Origin: Triops longicaudatus | Lineage: Eukaryota > Arthropoda > Branchiopoda > Notostraca > Triopsidae | Length of the DNA: 64,000 nucleotides | Direction: 5' to 3' | NCBI GenBank assembly: GCA_022885665.1 | Contig: JAGQDJ010000030.1 | Span: 310,001 to 374,000 of the forward strand | Shown: in pieces, positions 34,787 to 45,290 of the stretch | Layout: each line of letters opens with the position of its first letter | How positions within the stretch are numbered: the first letter of the stretch is position 1 | Program-made: the position numbers and the translations under genes | The notes under the pieces: model-generated | The model's input: the letters and a program-made list of their open reading frames with translations, nothing else | The model's database searches: none | Told to the model about the DNA's origin: nothing

Positions 34787-34967
34787 TGGTGATCCACTTT
34801 CGGCCGTGGAGGAATTGGAATTCAGCTCGCTGGAAAAAGCAAAAGAATTCTGCGAAAAACATGGCTGGGATCATTACGTTACTCCTAGCGTTGTTCGAAT
34901 GCGGAAAGCGACTCCTTATGGCGAGAATTTCTCGTGGAACAGGAGAACGCGCATTTCGACCAAATAA
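34787..34967 (+). CDS. NDUFS4: Alternative last exon 4b of NDUFS4 (tandem exon duplicate)
   Basis: After acceptor GGCTCTTTAG comes TGGTGATCC, in the same phase and with the same first codons as the canonical exon 4 (34321). It encodes TGDPLSAVEELEFSSLEKAK, EFCEKHGWDHYVTPSVV and the end YGENFSWNRRTRISTK, then TAA. It is in frame if spliced to exon 3 (186-residue product). It is intact and clearly diverged from exon 4a in the middle, while both ends stay conserved, which argues for selection on a real mutually exclusive isoform. An AATAAATAAA stretch just before it (about 34761-34770) could serve as the poly(A) signal for the 4a form. A partial retained duplicate without function is the alternative. 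Confidence 0.8.
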
Positions 34968-35130
34968 GACCTTCATCGAATTTTCTGGAAATTTGATTAC
35001 CATACGAAGCTTTTGAAAGCATTAGAACTTGTTTTTAGGATTTAATTCGTTTATTTTTACCTGTAAACTTTAACACAATCGAGATATTTCTCAATTTAGA
35101 GGGAGCGTTTGTTTGAAATACATTTTTTTA

Positions 35131-37055
35131 TTATGCGTATATATTGCGAATATAGGAGCGTAATTCTTGCTCCCAGCGTTGGTACGAATCGTTCAATGTT
35201 TTATCTGTCGGTACTCGACGCAAGTAATGTTGGTAAGTTGGCAGGCTTGCCAAAGAAGCCAAAATGGCGTTCGGAATCTCTGGAATATTCGCTGCGCGAC
35301 TTACTGCAGAGAACTTGGCAATGGAAGCCGTGGCTAGGCACACGAAATTTCCATTTTGTTTTTGCTTATCTCTTCAGGATTATTGCGCAGAAACGAAATA
35401 ACAATACATTCGTATAAAAATGTTGAAATATTGAATTAAGGAATCAAATTACTGCATGTAGAACGCGACAGCCGTTGCTGTGTGTGGGCAAATTTGATAG
35501 TTTTCGTCTGTCCAGCATTGTTTTATGGTATCGATGATAATTTCGTCGCTAAAAGATTCAGCTCCTGTAAAACAATTTCTCGTTCGAATATAATTCAACT
35601 TAATTACGCAAAACGTCGTAAAACGCGGTTATTTTGAACGAAAATGCGCCTTTTCTTTTTTTTTTCATGTATGTTGTGACTAAGATTGTAAAATTTGTGG
35701 CAGTAGGTTGGCCTATTGTTTTCTATGAAATGTTCAAAATAGCCCCATGTGTTGAAAATAGCATAATTTTACGGTACCGACCGTTAACGAGCTGTTGTAG
35801 CTTTTCCTTTACGTCATCAGGCACTTTAACCGACTTCTTTTCCTCTAATTCGCGCATATAATGCGAAACAGTTTTTGTATCCAGAGTTGTGAAGTAAAGC
35901 AAGCGTTCTACGTTGTAAGGAACCTGTGCAATGTAATATTAATGTTATATAATTTTTATTTATATCGCATTTTTATTGAATTTACTTGAATATCCATAGC
36001 AGAAGCATGAGTTGTAACAGCGATAGCTTCGTAACTCAGTATTCCGTCTTGAATTAACAGCCGGAGGGTGTCGTTATCGTTGAGCGACGCCAAGAGATTA
36101 ATCGTTACTCCCATACGTTTAGCAAGTAAGCCGGCTATAACAGAAGATTAATGAGTATATTAATTAAGTAGTTTATTTGAACGCCCTCTTAAGTAAGTAA
36201 TACCTGCTAAATTGCCTGCGGCACCGGACGGCACTATAATATTTAAAGTCTCGCTCTGATGTTCCGTACACTGCAGATAAATGTACACAAAATGTGCAAG
36301 TTGTACTACAATTCTGCCCCAGTTGATGCTATTGATGGAAGCTAAATGAAATTCTTTCTTGAAGTCTTCATCCAGCAGTAATTGCTTGATAGGAACGTCC
36401 AGATCGTCTGACGAGCCTTCGACATTGAAAACGTGAATATTAGGTCGGGAGACGGTTATCATTTGCAATTCTTGAACACTGCTGCATCGTTTGTCGGGAT
36501 ACAAGACTACAAGCTGAATTTCGGGTATTTCTTTCAAGGCGTGGATGGCAGCGCCACCGGTATCACCGCTGGTACCAACTAGCACAGTTAAACGTTCTTG
36601 CTTGCTTTGCAAGAAGTATTGTAATAGACGAGCTACAACGGCCATGGCGAAGTCCTTGAAGGCCAAAGTAGGCCCGTGGAACAATTCAGCGACATATAGG
36701 CCATTCCGAAGCAGTTTAATCGGAATGACGTTATCGGGGTTTTCGAAATGCTGAAACGCTTTTTCACAAATGCGGTCGAGATCGTAGTCTGGAATTTCTT
36801 CTGCAGAAATGTAAAGCCGGAGGATATGTCGCAAAATCTGAGGATAAGTTAAAGATCGCCAAGTTTCTAAATCTGTGAGGCAGGGTACGTGGTTGGGTAC
36901 GTACAAGCCGCCATCTGATGAGTACCCTGTGAAGTAGACGCAATATTAGTGGTATGGAAAAAAATATTATATGAACTAAAATTACCTGAAAAGAGTACCT
37001 GCTGGAAAGACAAATTTTTCTCTTGACACCCTCCACGAGTGCTCTGGTACTTCAT
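35131..37055 (-). CDS. THNSL2: Threonine synthase-like 2 (PLP-dependent)
   Basis: Animal homologue of threonine synthase; family members act as catabolic phospho-lyases on O-phosphohomoserine or phosphothreonine using pyridoxal phosphate. Exons (minus): 37055-36986, 36926-36204, 36134-35986, 35923-35773, 35564-35453, 35371-35131; 481 residues (human 484). Visible landmarks are MKYQSTRGG, GYSSDGGLYVPNHVP, the PLP-lysine motif FHGPTLAFKDFAM, the phosphate loop VGTSGDTGGAAIHALKE, SVQELQMITVSRPNIHVF, SINWGRIVVQLAHF, PSGAAGNLAG, and the C-terminal CLATASIAKF. The donor of exon 4 was placed at 35773 (GTAAAA); an alternative at 35782 would shorten the protein by three residues. It diverges from AK6 with 466 bp between starts. 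Confidence 0.94.
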
Positions 37056-37521
37056 AGCAAAATTAGCGGATGGAATACAAGTACGAGTTTCTAATTAAAA
37101 TACAAGGAAATTAATTTGAGATTATATTGATTCCATAATATCGCTTTAATTCGTAATTTTTCTCGATTTTTAAAAGCAGAACTAACAAGGTTCAACGTAT
37201 AAAGCGGTGTAGAGACGTGTTTTGTGTACAGACAAAATCTTTATCAGCAGCCTTATACATCATTCGATAATAATCGTTTTCGCTAGATGCCGTTTTCTAT
37301 TTTTGCTCTAGATTTAAAATATTATCATATTGCTGCCAATTTATATTCTATATGGCTGTTTCTGAGTGAAAAAAAAACAACAACAAAAACTTCCACTTCT
37401 TTGAACTTATCATGGATGAATTTGAATAATCCATAGTGCTTTAACTACGTTCTTTGGCGCGCATTTTCAAAAGCCGCGCCCAAGGTGCCAATCAGTAGCG
37501 AAAAGGCGGGGCGTAGTAAAA
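37056..37521. promoter_or_regulatory. Shared divergent promoter region THNSL2/AK6
   Basis: 466 bp between two start codons pointing apart, with no intervening gene. Near AK6 it contains GGCGCGC and GGCGGGGC elements (about 37456 and 37506), the kind of GC boxes seen in housekeeping divergent promoters, in otherwise AT-rich DNA. No TATA box is evident. Confidence 0.5.
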
Positions 37522-38333
37522 ATGTCAGCTACAACACGTGATTTACCAAATATTTTGGTTGCTGGTAAAATAAACCCTTTTGAACATAGTTACCTGGTGT
37601 AAAATACCGAAAAATTATATATTTTCTAGGTACACCTGGTGTAGGCAAATCAACATTATGTCAGCAACTTGCTGAACGAAGCGAACTAGAATGGCTTGAA
37701 GTATCAAAGATTGCCAAAGATCACCAGTGCTTGGAAAGTTACGATGAAACTTACCAGACACACGTGTTAGACGAAGATAAAGTATAAGAATACGTCGTTA
37801 TTACATTCTTAATTTTATTTTTATTTTAACCTTGTTTCAGTTGATTTTGTGTGAACTTAACCTAACTATCGTAAACCAATTTAAAGTCCGTGTTTTATCT
37901 CTCGGATTAACAAATATTTAATAAATATTTTCTTAAGATTCTTGACGTTTTGGAGGAAATGGTAGCAAACGGTGGTAAAATTGTCGATTACCATGGCTGC
38001 GAATTTTTTCCCGAGCGCTGGTTTGACATCGTTTTCGTTCTCCGAACCGACAACACCAATTTGTACGACCGTCTGACAAAGCGGTAACGAAAACAACAGT
38101 TAAATTTACATCCTTTGTTACTTATTTGATTATTTGTTTTTAGTGGTTACACGGGCAAAAAGCTCGAAGACAATATCGAATGTGAAATCTTTGGTACTTT
38201 GCACGAGGAAGCGGCCGATTCCTACAAACCGGAGATTGTTCACCAACTGCCGTCCAATTCCCCTGAAGATATGGAAGACAACATCGAGAAGATCTTACAA
38301 TGGATAGAACAATGGAAAAAAGACAATTCATAA
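37522..38333 (+). CDS. AK6: Adenylate kinase isoenzyme 6 (AK6/CINAP/Fap7)
   Basis: Nuclear adenylate kinase/ATPase that acts in 18S rRNA processing and small-subunit assembly. Exons: 37522-37564, 37630-37781, 37938-38083, 38144-38333; 176 residues (human 172). It has the P-loop GTPGVGKST (split by the first intron), EWLEVSKIAKDHQC, DYHGCEFFPERWFDIVFVLR, RGYTGKKLEDNIECEIFG and HQLPSNSPEDMEDNIEKIL, and ends WIEQWKKDNS. Convergent with HSCB; stops are 118 bp apart. Confidence 0.97.
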
Positions 38334-38359
38334 CATCTCTATTGTTGTATTAACACCAT

Positions 38360-38365
38360 AATAAA
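38360..38365 (+). terminator. Poly(A) signal AATAAA of AK6
   Basis: Hexamer 26 nt past the AK6 stop, within the short gap to the convergent HSCB gene. Confidence 0.6.
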
Positions 38366-38451
38366 TTCTCTTACAAAAGTGTACAATTTCGCTAGCAAGC
38401 AAAGCCCAACCTTATTCAAGCCTCACAAAGCGCTAATTTTATTTTATATAC

Positions 38452-39396
38452 TCAGTTAATCTTTCCAAGTTTATGACGTGAATCCTTGATTTTCTCAGAT
38501 ATATTTGCATAATATTTAATTCTGGCTAAAGACTTTCTAGCGTCGTCTACTCGTCCGTCTTTGAAAGCCCGGGACATTTTGTTAATTAGTTTTTCAACAT
38601 TTTCTTGGTTCTCTGATTCTAGTCGATCTACGTCTTCATCACCAGCTTCGGCTAGTTTTTCGTTCAGTTCCATTATTTCCATTAAGAAATCAGGCTCGAG
38701 GTGCGTCTCACCTTCGTGTAGTGGAACTCCGTGCAATTGGAGTAGGTAATTCCCGCGTTCGATAGGGTCAAACAGGGTTTTGTACGCTCGGTTCACCAAC
38801 GAGGAGTATTCTGCAGATACTTCTTGTTCTACCTGTAATTAAACTATTAGAACCTTTACGTAAATTGTACATTACTAATAAACATGATTGTGCATAAATG
38901 CGTGTGGAAAGCCAGCCAAACGATTCAAGTCTCTTGAACGTTTCTTTCTAACAGCGTATTTTTTTAAGAACAATAATAGTTTCATAAAGAAAAAAGTAAA
39001 ATAACTTGCCTGCCCTTTACGGGAAAATCTGTCAGGATGAAGTTGCATTTGCAACTTCCGGAAACGCGTAGTTAGGTCTCTTTGATCTATTTGGAAAGAA
39101 GGTGGGAACGAGAAGATTCGAAAGTAGTTGGCTTCATGGTCAGGTTTCTGGATAGTGCTGCATTCTTGGCATAGCACTTGGCCTCGTATATCTGCGCCGC
39201 ATTTCCAGCAATTTGCATCTATTTCGCCCGACGCGTGGTGCGTTGAGTTAGGTGCGTCGGCAATAGAACGTTTGGCCCAGCACTGTGAGCTAACTTGTAT
39301 TATATCAGGTGCGCGTCTGATGCTGCGTTTTACCGTAATGGGGTTGAAATTGGGGGATAAATAGTAGACACGTGATAAGATTCCGCGCCACGCCAT
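38452..39396 (-). CDS. HSCB: HSC20/HscB Fe-S cluster co-chaperone
   Basis: Mitochondrial J-protein that delivers the ISCU-bound Fe-S cluster to the HSPA9 chaperone. Exons (minus): 39396-39010 and 38832-38452; 255 residues. It has a basic N-terminal presequence, then a zinc-binding pair CWKCGADIRGQVLCQEC as in animal HSCB, a J domain with LHPDRFSRKG (HPD motif), and the C-terminal three-helix domain (LVNRAYKTLFDPIERGNYLL, FLMEIMELNEKLAEA, ARIKYYANISEKI). The intron uses a GC-AG boundary: CAG|GCAAGT, and it ends at TTACAG. This is the only junction that keeps the frame. Confidence 0.95.
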
Positions 39397-39803
39397 ATTG
39401 TTTGTTATCCTACTGAAACACCATCTATGAACGATAGAGAAAAGCTCTGATCAAGAAAGAAAAAAATCCTGGCTGCGCCCCTGATTACTATGGAACTACG
39501 TTGGATTGTTGAGAAGCAGTTTTATGTCCTTCAATTTGCCACAAAATGTTTAGCTACCCCATGTGTTCAACACAAACACATGATGGGTCAATTCAAAAAC
39601 GCAACTTCTGCTACTAAAAATTGTATTTCCTTACAAACTTTTCTCGAAACTTCAAAAGAATGAAATTTATTCACGCTTAATCCAACATAAAAGAGCATAC
39701 GCACATGCCATCACATAATAAGATATCGATTTGTATGATACAGGACACAATATTTCTCAATTTCCAGGAATTTTGATACAAGTTAAATGCAATAAAAATG
39801 GGG

Positions 39804-42800
39804 CTAATCCAACGAAATAATATCAGGTGACTCTGGTCTGAGTGATCCTGTAGAGTACCCGACACCTATACAACATACAGTATTAAATTACACTCTAAAT
39901 CATTAAATTTTCTTAATGATATAATCAATAAATATAAAAAAACGCACTTGAAACCGCGCAATTATTCATTCCAACCGCACTAGCCGGGTACGACGTTGAG
40001 AACGACGACATAATACTTGACGAAGTTGGGAGGTATGATTTCCTACAAGTTAAAATCACCATTCAAGTAAAACTTGTACGATACATTGTTTAAAATATAC
40101 GCATAACTGTAAACTTAAACCCAAGAATTTATTGCAAATTATCCGTGTATTGCGAAAATAGAAAGATTGTTAATGTAAAATGGAATGGCAGGAATATAAC
40201 CAAGAACACCAAAAAAGAAAACGACAACGTGCACAGAATAATATTAAACTTACGTTGTGTTAATCCATAATAAAAAAATTAAAAAAAAATAATAATAATA
40301 ATAATAATAAAAAAAAATTGCCTCAAGACTTGAAGCTTAAAATTTGTATCCATTCGGTCCATAAACCTCAGACAGGTACACTGTTCGGAAACGTCTCTTA
40401 TACTCATCGTACATGGTCCATCTGTAACCCTGTAAGTCCTTGCTGCTGAGTATTGCCAAAATTTCCTTGCTTATGTCACCGGAGCGAGAAACTGACTATT
40501 GTGCCCTTTACCAGCCAGTTTTTACCAAACCTAGGCTGTGGGTATTGACTACGCTGCAAGGGAATGCTACCGCCAACCTGATTAGCTTGAATTCGTGACT
40601 GCGACATAATAACCGGTATTTTCGTTCTTCTTTGTCCCCACACCTTTACTTTCAGCTACTACTATTGCTTTAACACCTTTGTTAGGTGAAGCAGTAATCA
40701 TCTGACCAGTACCCTCCGCAGCTAATACCTTGGTACCAACTTTGTTGCTAGCTCCATTTTCTACATTGATACTAACTGCATCAGGTTTCACAACTGAGTC
40801 ATCATTCAATTCTGCAGTGCAATAATACTAGTTTGCGTACTGGACGCTTGTGCTACTGAAGTAATACAGGCCGAAGCAATACTGCTCTTAAGCAATACTG
40901 CCCTGTCCCGAAGCAATACCAGCCTGTCCTGAGGCAAAAGATACTGAAACGATATCTGTCAAATTTGAAGCTAATAATGACCGGTCGTGAAGCAATACTG
41001 AAATTTCTTGAAGTGATACTGGTCGATCCTGAAGTAATACTGGCTGATGCCGACGCAATAGTGGCACGGTCGTTAAGTAATACTAGCAGATACCATTTCA
41101 CCCTGCAATGCATTTAATTTTTCCGTCAATTTCTTTCCTATTGACGAACGGTCATGACCAGCTGTGCAGAATTGGCAAAATTTAAAATTTCTGCTTGAGA
41201 AATTACCGATTTCTCGCTACCAGATGCCAGAGCGCCCTCTACGCGGTCTTTCAGGGAGTACCAGCATAGGTGTTCGCAAGATTTTCGCTTTAGACAACGC
41301 TTCCGCCCCGTGTGAATCTGACTTTCTACCAGAACTTGACTCTTTTTGCTGGCGTCGAAGCTTTGGGTACATTCTTCAAAAGACGCCGAGATAGCGAAAA
41401 TAATTCGCGATCGGGTGCAATGACCTTGACTTTCGAGGGTACATCAGGTACTTTTTCTTGAGTACTTTTGACAGGTACGTTCTCTTCGTTAGCTTTAAGC
41501 TTATCGTACACAGTGACTATCATTTCACTAGAATCAGGCGACTCGGGGGCTAATTTGGCTCGCTTGGGCGCACTGGATGACTGGTGAGCCTTTTTCACTG
41601 CTGGAGGAAGCTTAGTGGCCAAACGTGCACGTTTTACCGGTACTTGCGAAGCTCCTTGGCCACTTGAGACAGAGATACACAGAGAGACAAAGGTAACCAA
41701 AAATGTTGACCAAGCAAAACACAAACTTAACAGCGGGAAAGTATGTGAAATAGTTAACAAGCGCCAAAGTTTACGTACGACGCGAAAGACAAGTGATAAA
41801 AGCACTGCAGGAATTGACATGCGCATTCAAAGGAATAGAGAACTTACTCGAACGCTGGATGCGTGGGTGCGGAGGTACTGGATACTGACGAGGCACTTGC
41901 ACAAGAATCTATTGCAGCACAAAAAGTTTTGTTAGTGAAGATTCCTTAACTATAGAATTAAGGCTTGGTACACACAACTGCCAGGAAAATTAATAACAAT
42001 AAAAAATTAAAATTCATAAAGAAATAAACATACATACATACATACATAAAAGACAAGTACCAGGGCCTTAAGTTATGATTTTCCCCTTTTTTCTGTACCT
42101 GAGCGTTTTAAGTCCTTCGTTGACTTTTGCGAAGACGTATCATCGTCATCCGAGTCGCTCAAGGTGATGACTGCCATAGGCACGGCTCGCTTCTTGGCAG
42201 GAGGGGAATCAATCAACTCCAAGTCGTCTACAGCTACAGTTTCTACAGCAACTGGCTTCGAGGCCTGAAGACAATTAAATATAGTAACTAAATGAACGTT
42301 TTCAAAATATGAAAATAATAATAAAAAATTAAATAAATTGTATAAAACCATATTAATGATAAACTGTAATAATAATAAATTACATCAAAAATATTTATTA
42401 TATTTACTAATAAAAAACAATAAAAAAAATTAAAAGGGAGTAAAATAATACAAACAGCAATTTAGGTGACCTAAAAAATACTCTAGCTAATGACAGATAC
42501 TGCGTTTTTAACTTACTTTAAAGCTTGAAAAATATATTAAAAACGTAATCCAAAAATATATACACATAAATAACACAGCAGAGAGCCTACACTGGTAAAA
42601 AAATAACGAATAAAAAAAAGCAAAAATAAAGGAAAAATCACCTAAGAATAAGCTGACCACACAGTTTTGAAATGGAGTGAAGCTCTAAATTAAAGACTGT
42701 CTTACTTGGGCGGCAACTGCTTTCTTAGCGAGGGCAACAGCACTCCAAGAACCATCTCCGAGTAACTGAACTTCGGCAGCATCTTTAGGGAGTAACGTCG

Positions 42801-45290
42801 ACGACAGCACATCAGAAAAATACCTATAAACGAAGAAAAATGTCAGAAAAATGGCTAAAACAACTTGACAATATTTAATAATACTTGTTATAATAAAACT
42901 TGAGTAAACTTAGGCTAAATAAGTAACAACTTAGGTTTAATGAGGCGATTCAGGCGATCTTACGCATCAATGCAGAGGTTATCGTACGAAACGGGCTTAT
43001 CACACACTGGGCAAACCCACGTTGGTTTGCGTTCATTCATTTGCAGGAAAAGCGAGGCATCAAAGCACTGAAGATGTTGGCAGAGTGATGAACGACAAGG
43101 TAGAGCCATCCGCATTTTGCCCAAGGGACACATCAAGGAAACTTGCAATGACGTCGTAGCGATTTCCACGTCGTTATCTTCCGCTAATTTGTCCTTAACT
43201 GCAAAAAACAAACACCATTTATTAGATGCTCAACGAAATCCAGTAATGAATTCTCAACAACATTTTCCTTCGTGAAATTAATCTAAAGCAAAATATTTTT
43301 TTCCCCAAAATGTAATTTAGTTATACCGATTTATACTAATTAAATTTTTCAAAACTAAGCGAATAATGATTACTTAGGCCTTTGGTGTACTCTGAAGCGC
43401 GTTTGCCTTTGTTCTTGAGCCTTTGTAACAAATCTTCCGATGACAGCTTGCGCACCAAATACGCCGCTACGCAAAAACCGCGTCCAGCTTCGGAATTCCA
43501 GGTCACAGCAATTTCATTGGCAAGTAATGGACTTAGACGACACAAAGACGTGATATTAACGGGTCGTGGAGGCCGTTTGGGTTCAACTCCGGGCTTGTTG
43601 GTTGGAATGGGGTTCTAAAACGAGCCAAAATGTAAATTACGAAAACCAATTCGATCAATACGTTAATTTTGAGGCTTTTAACGCAGCTTACCGGTAGAGT
43701 GGCAACTTTGCCATTGACTTTGACCATCACGTTCGAAGGAAAGCAGTCATCCTGCTCACAGGACGTTTCCAAGAGGCAAAAGCGTAGCTGGATCTGATTG
43801 AGATAATCTAATTTGGAGCTTGGACGCATATCGCGCGAAGAAGCGATATCTGTAGCTTGTTGCGGTGTTAAATGGAATACAAACTTGGCGTCATGACATC
43901 GGCTGCTACCCTGGGGCACTAAATTTCCAAAAACAGCCACGATAAGTCAAAAGAAATAACACAAACAACAAATAAAAAATATTTAAAATTAATAAAAACA
44001 GAAATAAAATGTCCAGCGACATAAACAGCATAAATAACCAAATAAGTGGCATCTTTCTGACAATTAATTCTGTAAAAATCAATACAAATAGAAATAAATA
44101 CTAAAGATATATAAAAAAATAAAGGAAAACTGGAAAAAACGTCACACCTAAGCTTGATGGCCGGATTAATTCACCCAACACATCATAAAAGGCCAATTTC
44201 TTCAATTTGACATCGGGTAAAACAGGTACAGGAGCCGAAGAACTGCTTAATGAACCACTGCTGCTTTTGGTGGACGTTGAATAAGATGGATATGGCACGC
44301 CTGAATAGGCTGAACGAGTCTAGAACAAATAACATTAATTTTATTAGAAAAGAAAACCTGAAATATGTAAACTTACAAAGCTCATACTGTTTCTTAAATC
44401 GGACGTACAATTAAAAATATTTTTAATAACTCGCACTAAAACATGTTTGTTTACGAAGCTAGCTTTGAAGGCACTTGGGAATTGAACGTAACAAGTGTTG
44501 TGCTTCAGGCGCTTTGAGGTTTGGAACCACGGAGCCAAAGTCAGAAAACGTCGCAAAACGTTCTTTCCGGGTTTTGGAGCTCAAAACAACAGAACAGCGA
44601 GCAAAAAATGAGAGGAATTGTTTCTATGATACATGTGTTTTTATATGGGCTGAATTGTCCAGAAAATAGTGTAACGGAGAAAGAAAAATCGAAAACAAAC
44701 ATGTGTAATATTGTTGAACTTTTAGCGAGCTGAACGGGGAAAGTTTTGGTAAAAACTAGGTAGAGCGACTTCAGAAAGGATTAAAACGAGTCTTACATGC
44801 ATTCCGGAAGAACGGTCGCTTTCCAGGTTGTAATGTGACGAAGAACGAGATGAAGAAATCGGAAGGGACGATGTGGAGTAACTTGGTGCAGTTACTTGAG
44901 ATAATGCAGCGTTTTGTTGTCTATGAATGACGCAGAATTAGACAGTAGCATTGATGAGATTTTTAAGCGAAGGAAAAACTGAAAAGAAAGAACTAAAAAT
45001 TTTGTGGCATTACTGTTCATACTGAATGGATTTGTACAACTCTTTGATTTTCATTATAATGTTAGTATTCCGGGTTTTAACCAGCTCCAAAGCGCGCTGT
45101 TGCAGCTCTGTTTTACGTCCCGATTTGTTACGACCAGCGAAGTTAAGTAACATTGTCAATTCTGAGACCCGAAAGGCCAGAATCATGTTCTGGGGAAAAC
45201 AAAGACACAAACATGGAAAATTAGTTTGGAAATAGATTAAGATAGTTTTAATATTTTGTTTAATACCTTTAAAACGTCGGCTTCAGTCAT
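39804..45290 (-). CDS. PIAS1: PIAS family SUMO E3 ligase
   Basis: Nuclear SUMO ligase and transcription co-regulator. Exons (minus) of the core: 45290-45267, 45189-45014, 44920-44797, 44319-44148, 43918-43692, 43614-43374, 43198-42964, 42823-42706, 42264-42099, 41908-41848. Domains: SAP (RVSELTMLLNFAGRNKSGRK), PINIT (LKKLAFYDVLGELIRP through VMVKVNGKVATLP), SP-RING (SLMCPLGKMRMALPCRSSLC, CPVCDKPVSYDNL) and a SUMO-interacting motif VITLSDSDDDD. Two 3' ends are possible. One is exon 41662-41326 (basic, VKRARLATKL, stop after AKRVKFW), giving 626 residues. The other ends in exons 40042-39948 and 39865-39804 with SPDIISLD, the exact type of C-terminus of human PIAS1. The exons connecting to the distal end (40.3-41.3 kb) could not be resolved. 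Confidence 0.94.
40582..41115 (-). repeat. Degenerate Ser-rich coding-like repeat between the two PIAS 3' ends
   Basis: On the plus strand a unit close to CCTGAAGCAATACTGG recurs about ten times between 40853 and 41095. On the minus strand it reads as degenerate repeats such as SITSGSTSITS and SFASGQAGIASGQGSIA, in two frames interrupted by stops. It is followed by an open run of 76 codons (40809-40582; ITASPNKGVKAIVVAES). This may be a decayed or alternatively spliced part of the PIAS C-terminal region, which is Ser-rich in the family. Confidence 0.45.
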
